The notes beneath the pieces were generated by a model. That model was given only the letters and a program-made list of their open reading frames with translations. It had not been told where the DNA came from and ran no database searches. Shown here in pieces: positions 59,040-64,000 of a DNA stretch of 64,000 nucleotides (within the stretch, counting starts at the first letter, position 1; each line of letters opens with the position of its first letter). The DNA lies in assembly GCF_017994015.1 (NCBI RefSeq), contig NZ_JAGOLP010000001.1, positions 248,001-312,000 of the forward strand, read 5' to 3'. Both the position numbers and the translations under genes were made by a program. The DNA comes from Ferrovibrio sp. (GTDB taxonomy: Bacteria > Pseudomonadota > Alphaproteobacteria > Ferrovibrionales > Ferrovibrionaceae).

Positions 59040-59434
59040 TCCTGCTCGACACTCATGCCCTGATCTGGTTCCTGCAACGCCCTGAAGCCTTCGGCAGTAT
59101 TGCCAAGCGGCAATTGCAGGATAATTTCGCAACCGGTCAATTATCGGTATCGGTGATCAGCTATTGGGAAATCGGCTTGCTGGTGCATAAAGGCCGGATC
59201 GGGCTTGATGTAAGCCCGATCCGGTTTCGCGAAATGGCTATTGAGCGCGGTATCAGCGAATGCCCCCTGGATGGCCGCGTCGCCCTGGAAGCCGCCGCCC
59301 TCGACCTGCACCCAGATCCGGCCGACCGTTTCATTGTTGCCACCGCATTGGCGCACACTGCCACACTGGTGACCGCCGACGAGAAGATACTGGGCTGGGC
59401 GGGGCCGCTGCTGCGCCAGGATGCGCGGCTCTAG
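59036..59434 (+). CDS. vapC: PIN-domain ribonuclease toxin, VapC type
   Basis: A 132-residue PIN protein with TTG start at 59036. The four acidic positions are visible: D5 (LLDTHALIWFL), E in VISYWEIGLLVHKGRI near 46, D in LHPDPADRFIVATAL near 95-98, and D in LVTADEKILGW near 113. It is full length and predicted active; VapC toxins cut tRNA or rRNA. It pairs with the upstream antitoxin. Confidence 0.88.
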   Translation: MILLDTHALIWFLQRPEAFGSIAKRQLQDNFATGQLSVSVISYWEIGLLVHKGRIGLDVSPIRFREMAIERGISECPLDGRVALEAAALDLHPDPADRFIVATALAHTATLVTADEKILGWAGPLLRQDARL

Positions 59435-59536
59435 CCCACGGCCAAGTTCCAGGCCAGGTGGCAGGGTTGACAGCCACCATTCATGCTCTAGGCTGCGCCG
59501 CCCGAGTATTCCGGCTTGTTTTCAAAGGATTCCGCC

Positions 59537-61525
59537 ATGTCCACCGATGCCGCCGCGCCCGAGATTCGCCTGACACTGCCTGATGGCAGTGTGCGAACCT
59601 GCGCCGCCGGCAGCACCGGGGCGGATGTGGCTGCCAGCATCGGGCCAGGTCTGGCCAAGGCGGCTTTGGCGATCCGGCTGGATGGTGTGTTGCGCGATCT
59701 GAAGCAGCCGCTGCGCCAGGATGCGCGGTTCGAGATCGTGACCATGAAGGACCGCAATGAGGCGGAAGTGCTGGAACTGATCCGGCATGACGGCGCCCAT
59801 GTGCTGGCCCAGGCGGTGCAGGAATTGTTTCCCGGCACGCAGATCACCTTCGGCCCGGCCACCGAGGACGGCTTCTATTACGATTTCGTGCGCGACGAGC
59901 CGTTCACGCCGGAAGATTTCGGCAAGATCGAGCAGCGCATGGCTGAAATCGTCAAGCGCGACCTGGCGATTGAGCGCGAGGAATGGCCGGCCGACAAGGC
60001 GGTGGCCTATTTCCAATCCATCGGCGAAACCTACAAGGCCGAATGGGTGGCGGAAATCGCCAAGCGCGGCGAGGCAATCTCGATCTACCGCCAGGGCGAT
60101 GCCTGGCTCGACCTCTGCATGGGGCCGCATCTGCCCTCCACCGGCAAACTGCCGGTGGCCTTCAAGGTGATGAAAGTATCCGGCGCCTATTGGCGCGGCG
60201 ATGCCAAGAACCGCCAGTTGCAGCGGGTTTATGCCACCGCCTGGCGCGACCCGAAGGAACTGGATGCGCATCTCAAGCGGCTGGAGGAAGCCGAGAAGCG
60301 CGACCATCGCCGTTTGGGTCGCGAGATGGGCCTGTTCCACCAGCAGGAAGAAGCTGCCGGCATGGTGTTCTGGCATCCCAAGGGCTGGACGCTGTATCGC
60401 ACCCTGGAACGCTTCATGCGTGAGCGGCTGGAAGCCGCCAAATATGTTGAGGTGAAAACCCCGCAATTGGTGGACCGCAAATTGTGGGAAGCTTCCGGCC
60501 ATTGGGAGAAATTCCGCCAAAACATGTATATCGCGGAGAATGAGGACGGCATCCGCGATTACGCCGCCGATCCCAGCGAACGTATCTTCGCGCTCAAGCC
60601 GATGAACTGCCCCTGCCATGTGCAGATTTTCAACCAGGGGCTAAAATCCTACCGCGACCTGCCTTTGCGTATGGCCGAATTCGGTTCCTGCCACCGCTTC
60701 GAGCCGGGCGGCGCGCTGCATGGCATCATGCGGGTGCGCAATTTCACCCAGGATGACGCGCATATCTTCTGCACCGAAGACCAGATCATCTCGGAAAGCC
60801 AGGCTTTCTGCTCGTTGCTGCAAGGCATCTACAAGGATCTGGGCTTTGCCGAATTGCGGGTGAAATTCTCCGACCGTCCGGCCACCCGGGCCGGCTCGGA
60901 TGCAATCTGGGACAAGGCCGAGGATGCGCTCAAGGCGGCCTGTGAGGCAGTGGGGCTGGATTACACGCTCAATCCCGGCGAAGGCGCCTTCTATGGCCCG
61001 AAGCTGGAATTTGTGCTGCGCGACACTATCGGCCGCGACTGGCAATGCGGCACCTTGCAGGTGGATTTTGTGCTGCCGGAGCGGCTTGGCGCGGAATATG
61101 TCGGCGCCGATGGCGGCCGGCATCGCCCGGTGATGCTGCATCGCGCCATTCTGGGCAGCTTCGAGCGTTTCATCGGCATTTTGCTGGAGCAATATGCCGG
61201 CAAGCTGCCGCTCTGGCTGGCGCCGTTGCAGGTGGTGGTGGCGCCGATTGTCTCGGATGCCGATGGCTATGCCGAGCAAGTCGCCGAAGCGCTGGGCTTG
61301 GCCGGCCTGCGCGTCGATACCGATCTGCGCAACGAGAAGATCAACTACAAAATCCGCGAACACAGCCTGGTGAAAGTGCCGGTGCTGGCAATTGTGGGCA
61401 AAAAAGAGGCTGAGCAAGGAACAGTCACTTTGCGCCGCCTGGGCGAGGAAGCCCAAGTAACCATTGCGCTGGCCGATGCGGTTGCTAAATTGGCCGCCGA
61501 AGCGCGCATGCCGGCTTCAGCTTGA
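59537..61525 (+). CDS. thrS: Threonyl-tRNA synthetase
   Basis: A 662-residue class II synthetase from ATG 59537 (AAAGGA before it). N-terminal TGS domain (about 5-65), editing domain (about 70-230, with [17 protein letters not shown]), catalytic core with motif 2 ([28 protein letters not shown]) and motif 3 ([19 protein letters not shown]). Zinc site includes Cys of MNCPCH. Anticodon domain from about residue 560. infC follows after 37 bases. No T-box leader is present, as expected for proteobacteria. Confidence 0.97.
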   Translation: MSTDAAAPEIRLTLPDGSVRTCAAGSTGADVAASIGPGLAKAALAIRLDGVLRDLKQPLRQDARFEIVTMKDRNEAEVLELIRHDGAHVLAQAVQELFPGTQITFGPATEDGFYYDFVRDEPFTPEDFGKIEQRMAEIVKRDLAIEREEWPADKAVAYFQSIGETYKAEWVAEIAKRGEAISIYRQGDAWLDLCMGPHLPSTGKLPVAFKVMKVSGAYWRGDAKNRQLQRVYATAWRDPKELDAHLKRLEEAEKRDHRRLGREMGLFHQQEEAAGMVFWHPKGWTLYRTLERFMRERLEAAKYVEVKTPQLVDRKLWEASGHWEKFRQNMYIAENEDGIRDYAADPSERIFALKPMNCPCHVQIFNQGLKSYRDLPLRMAEFGSCHRFEPGGALHGIMRVRNFTQDDAHIFCTEDQIISESQAFCSLLQGIYKDLGFAELRVKFSDRPATRAGSDAIWDKAEDALKAACEAVGLDYTLNPGEGAFYGPKLEFVLRDTIGRDWQCGTLQVDFVLPERLGAEYVGADGGRHRPVMLHRAILGSFERFIGILLEQYAGKLPLWLAPLQVVVAPIVSDADGYAEQVAEALGLAGLRVDTDLRNEKINYKIREHSLVKVPVLAIVGKKEAEQGTVTLRRLGEEAQVTIALADAVAKLAAEARMPASA

Positions 61526-61562
61526 ATTTTCAGACCATCGTCAACATCGACAGGAGATCGCC

Positions 61563-62105
61563 ATAGCCCGCCCGCCCTTCCAGCCCGCACCGCCGCCGAA
61601 GTCCGATGGCCCGCGGGTTAATTTCGAGATCGACGTGCCCCAGGTGCGCCTGATTGATGCCGCCGGCGAAAATCGCGGCGTCGTTTCCATCCGCGAAGCC
61701 ATCCGCCTGGCTGAGGAAGCCGGCCTCGATCTGTGCGAAATTTCGCCCAATGCGTCGCCGCCGGTGGCCAAGATTCTGGATTTCGGCAAGTACAAATACG
61801 AAGCCCAGAAAAAAGCCGCCGAAGCCCGCAAGAAGCAGAAGGTGATCGAGATCAAGGAAATCAAGCTGCGTCCGGGTATCGACCAGCATGATTACGAGGT
61901 CAAGATGAAGGCGATGCACCGCTTCCTTGACGAAGGCGACAAGGTGAAGGTGACCCTGCGCTTCCGCGGCCGCGAGATGGCGCACCAGGAACTTGGCATG
62001 AAAGTGCTGGACCGCGTGCGTGACGAACTGGCCGAGAAGGCCAAGGTCGAGCAGTCGCCGAAGATGGAAGGCCGCCAGATGACCATGGTCATCGCGCCAA
62101 AATAA
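61563..62105 (+). CDS. infC: Translation initiation factor IF-3
   Basis: IF-3 prevents subunit joining and rejects wrong start codons. The 180-residue protein has a start that is not ATG, GTG or TTG: ATA at 61563, 7 bases after AGGAG, opening [20 protein letters not shown]. The core follows with [41 protein letters not shown] and the C-terminal [21 protein letters not shown]. Unusual start codons in infC let IF-3 repress its own translation, as in E. coli (ATT). An in-frame ATC two codons before is less well placed. Confidence 0.92.
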   Translation: MARPPFQPAPPPKSDGPRVNFEIDVPQVRLIDAAGENRGVVSIREAIRLAEEAGLDLCEISPNASPPVAKILDFGKYKYEAQKKAAEARKKQKVIEIKEIKLRPGIDQHDYEVKMKAMHRFLDEGDKVKVTLRFRGREMAHQELGMKVLDRVRDELAEKAKVEQSPKMEGRQMTMVIAPK

Positions 62106-62116
62106 CCACCACACGA

Positions 62117-62146
62117 CGTCATGGCCGGGCTTGACCCGGCCATCTC
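62117..62146. repeat. Single copy of the palindromic repeat
   Basis: CGTCATGGCCGGGCTTGA (62117-62134) continued by CCCGGCCATCTC gives the same 30-bp design as the copies at 52 and 53.8 kb. It lies 11 bases after the infC stop and can act as its transcript end. Confidence 0.8.
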
Positions 62147-62196
62147 TTGCCGGCAAACGGCGGGGGCATGGCGAAATAAGGGCAGGGAAACACCGC

Positions 62197-63198
62197 ATGA
62201 GCAGCGCGAATAGCAGCACCGTGAAAGCCATGATCGCCAAGGCCTGGGGCGGCCCGGAAAGCCTGGTCTATGACGATCTGGCCTTGCCCGAACTGGGCCC
62301 CAAATCTGTGCGGATCCGGGTGCATGCGGCGGGCCTGAATTTCCCCGACACGCTGATGATCGCCGGCAAATACCAGTTCAAGCCCAGCTTCCCGTTTGCC
62401 CCCGGCATGGAATGTGCCGGCACAATCGAGGCGGTGGGCGAAAAGGTGCGCGACCTCAAGCCCGGCGACCGCGTGCTGGCCACCACCGGCCATGGCTCGT
62501 TTGCCGAAGCTGTGGTGACCGAAGCCAACAACGTATTCAAGATTCCCGACAGCATGAGCTATGAAGTGGCGGCCGGGTTTCCGATCACTTACGGCACCAC
62601 CTATCACGCCCTGGTGGACCGCGGTCGCATCAAGAAGGGCGAAGTGCTGCTGGTGCATGGCGCCGCCGGCGGCGTTGGCCTCAATGCGGTGGAACTGGGC
62701 CGCGAACTGGGCGCCACCGTGATCGGCACTGTGGGGTCTGATGAGAAGGCCGCCATCGTCAAGGAATATGGCGCCAGCCATGTCATCAACTATTCCACCG
62801 AGAGCATCAAGGACCGGGTCAAGGAACTGACCGGCGGCAACGGCGCCGATGTGATCTATGACGCGGTGGGCGGCGATGCCTTCGACCAGTCGCTGCGCTG
62901 CATCGCCTGGGATGGCCGCCTGCTGGTGATTGGCTTTGCTTCCGGGCGTATCCCGGAAGCGCCGGCCAATCTGGCGCTGATCAAGGGCTGTGCCATTGTG
63001 GGTGTATTCTGGGGCGCCTTTGCGGCGCGCGAATCTGACAAGAACCGCGCCAATTTCGCCGCTTTGTTCAGCCTGTTTGAACAGGGCCGGCTGAAACCCC
63101 ATGTCTCTGCCAGTTTCCCGCTGACCCAGGTGCCGCAGGCCATGCAGGCCCTGCTCAGCCGCAAGACCACCGGCAAGGTGGTGATTACCGTGCCGTGA
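62197..63198 (+). CDS. NADPH:quinone oxidoreductase (zinc-independent MDR)
   Basis: A 333-residue medium-chain reductase from ATG 62197 (CAGGGA 8 bases before). Landmarks are VHAAGLNFPDTLMIAGKYQ, FAPGMECAGTIEAVGE, and the NADPH motif LLVHGAAGGVGLNAVELGRELGA. GNGADVIYDAVGGDAFDQSLR is typical of QorA-like enzymes. No zinc ligands are present. Its gene separates infC from the usual rpmI-rplT, which are not in the window. Confidence 0.9.
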   Translation: MSSANSSTVKAMIAKAWGGPESLVYDDLALPELGPKSVRIRVHAAGLNFPDTLMIAGKYQFKPSFPFAPGMECAGTIEAVGEKVRDLKPGDRVLATTGHGSFAEAVVTEANNVFKIPDSMSYEVAAGFPITYGTTYHALVDRGRIKKGEVLLVHGAAGGVGLNAVELGRELGATVIGTVGSDEKAAIVKEYGASHVINYSTESIKDRVKELTGGNGADVIYDAVGGDAFDQSLRCIAWDGRLLVIGFASGRIPEAPANLALIKGCAIVGVFWGAFAARESDKNRANFAALFSLFEQGRLKPHVSASFPLTQVPQAMQALLSRKTTGKVVITVP

Positions 63199-63211
63199 TG
63201 AAGCCTGTGCC

Positions 63212-64000
63212 GTGAGCGGGCCGGTTCAGGCGCAATACGAGGCCTATCCCTATCCGGTGCGCGACCCGGCCGATGAGGCGCGGCGCCTGATCACCGGCAG
63301 CCCGAGTTTTCTGCCGGAAGTGAATCATTACCTGTTTGCCGGGCGGCGTGATTTCCGCCAGCCATTCCGTGCCCTGGTGGCCGGCGGCGGCACCGGCGAC
63401 GGCGCCATCCAGCTGGCGCAGTATCTGCAAATCGCCACGCAGCAATTGGGCGGGGCGCAGCATGAAGTGGTCTATCTCGATCTCTCGGCGGCTTCGCGCC
63501 GGATTGCCGAAGCGCGCGCCGCCGCACGCGGCCTGAACAATATCCGCTTCATCACCGGCTCGCTGCTTGATCTGCCGCAGCTGGCGCCCGGGCCTTATGA
63601 TTACATTGATTGCTGCGGCGTGCTGCATCATCTGCCGGTGCCGGCCATCGGCCTCAGCATCCTGGCGATGCAGCTCGGGCCGCAGGGCGGGCTGGGCCTG
63701 ATGCTGTATGGCACGCTGGGCCGCGAAGGGGTGTATCCGTTGCAGGCCGCCTTGCGGCAAATCCTGCCCGAGGATGCAACGCCGCAAGAAAAGCTGGCGC
63801 TGACCCGGCAATTGCTGGCCGATTTGCCGCCGCTGCATCCGTTCCGCCGCAATCCTTTCCTGCATGACCACCAGAGCGGCGATGCCGGGCTGTATGATCT
63901 GCTGCTGCATAGCCAGGATCGCAGCTATCTGGTGCCCGAGATTGTTGAATTGCTGGATACCTGCGACCTGGAGCCAGTGGCCTTCATCGAACCCTGCCGC
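63212..64000 (+). CDS. Class I SAM-dependent methyltransferase, cut by the right edge
   Basis: A GTG at 63212, 13 bases after the oxidoreductase stop, opens a frame that runs to the window end (263 codons, no stop). It begins SGPVQAQYEAYPYPVRDPADE, as many methyltransferases of this kind do. Motif I is ALVAGGGTGDGAIQLAQYL, then VVYLDLSAASRRIAEARAAARG with an acidic residue for ribose, and motif IV-like YDYIDCCGVLHHLPVP. The substrate is unknown. Confidence 0.85.
   Translation, partial: MSGPVQAQYEAYPYPVRDPADEARRLITGSPSFLPEVNHYLFAGRRDFRQPFRALVAGGGTGDGAIQLAQYLQIATQQLGGAQHEVVYLDLSAASRRIAEARAAARGLNNIRFITGSLLDLPQLAPGPYDYIDCCGVLHHLPVPAIGLSILAMQLGPQGGLGLMLYGTLGREGVYPLQAALRQILPEDATPQEKLALTRQLLADLPPLHPFRRNPFLHDHQSGDAGLYDLLLHSQDRSYLVPEIVELLDTCDLEPVAFIEPCR

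Noticed and set aside
59435..59536. T-box or attenuator before thrS
   Set aside because: No T-box sequence, leader peptide or terminator/antiterminator pair is visible in the 102-base gap.

Overview
The window is GC-rich chromosomal DNA from an alphaproteobacterium, most likely a Rhodospirillales-type lineage. Three things point there: the divergent irr / fabA-fabB-fabI arrangement, a perfect Irr iron-control motif in front of a rubrerythrin operon, and many small GC-rich genes with GTG/TTG starts. Gene density is high and there is no rRNA, phage, transposase or CRISPR array. One tRNA gene is present, tRNA-Ala(CGC).

Layout. 1-347: a non-coding fold-back element with perfect 30-bp terminal inverted repeats and two nested hairpins. 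348-1979: three small uncharacterised genes and a YefM-YoeB toxin-antitoxin pair with its TGTACA operator. 1983-8007: unsaturated fatty acid synthesis (fabA-fabB-fabI), the iron regulator irr, and a rubrerythrin / Fe-S oxidoreductase / DUF3501 operon under a predicted Irr box. 8059-12251: an FMN-binding protein, truncated haemoglobin, an SH3 protein, a divergent CobH-like protein beside a HupE/UreJ metal transporter, and a degenerate receiver / HPt-like pair. 12469-17774: LpoA-like lipoprotein, rsmI, yraN and a BON lipoprotein (E. coli-like synteny), then SirB1-type protein and gshB. 17871-26781: racemase-family enzyme, an ECF41 sigma factor with its CMD partner and recognisable ECF41 promoter, EamA transporter with a tandemly repeated 3' end, thioesterase, hydrolase, LysR regulator, folD, DUF167, YggT, tRNA-Ala, DoxX-like protein and a methyltransferase-like protein.

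27188-32200 is a signalling locus. A FIST-domain protein, a soluble PAS-PAS hybrid histidine kinase and a receiver-HPt protein overlap end to start and resemble NosP-NahK nitric-oxide signalling, followed by a PAS-type protein. 32194-43479 holds flavoproteins, hydrolases, an MlrC peptidase divergent from a peptide-type ABC binding protein, an uncharacterised 391-aa protein, a chemoreceptor and a secreted RNase T2. 43530-51141 holds nth with an overlapping PIN-domain gene, a monooxygenase / SDR / BASS-transporter operon, a lipoprotein, bactofilin, a CysZ/EI24 membrane protein and an amidase. 51229-64000 holds adenosine kinase, an ABC binding protein, a TPR protein, an SDR protein, two glycosyltransferases, a VapBC-type pair with a four-half-site operator, thrS-infC (infC with a predicted ATA start), a quinone oxidoreductase and a methyltransferase cut by the right edge. 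A 30-bp palindromic repeat family occupies the gaps around 52.3, 53.9 and 62.1 kb.

The best leads are the fold-back element, the paired phospho-site losses in the 11.2-12.3 kb signalling pair (compared with the intact fused paralogue at 30.6 kb), the Irr-rubrerythrin-DUF3501 operon, the NosP-NahK-like locus and the ECF41 promoter.
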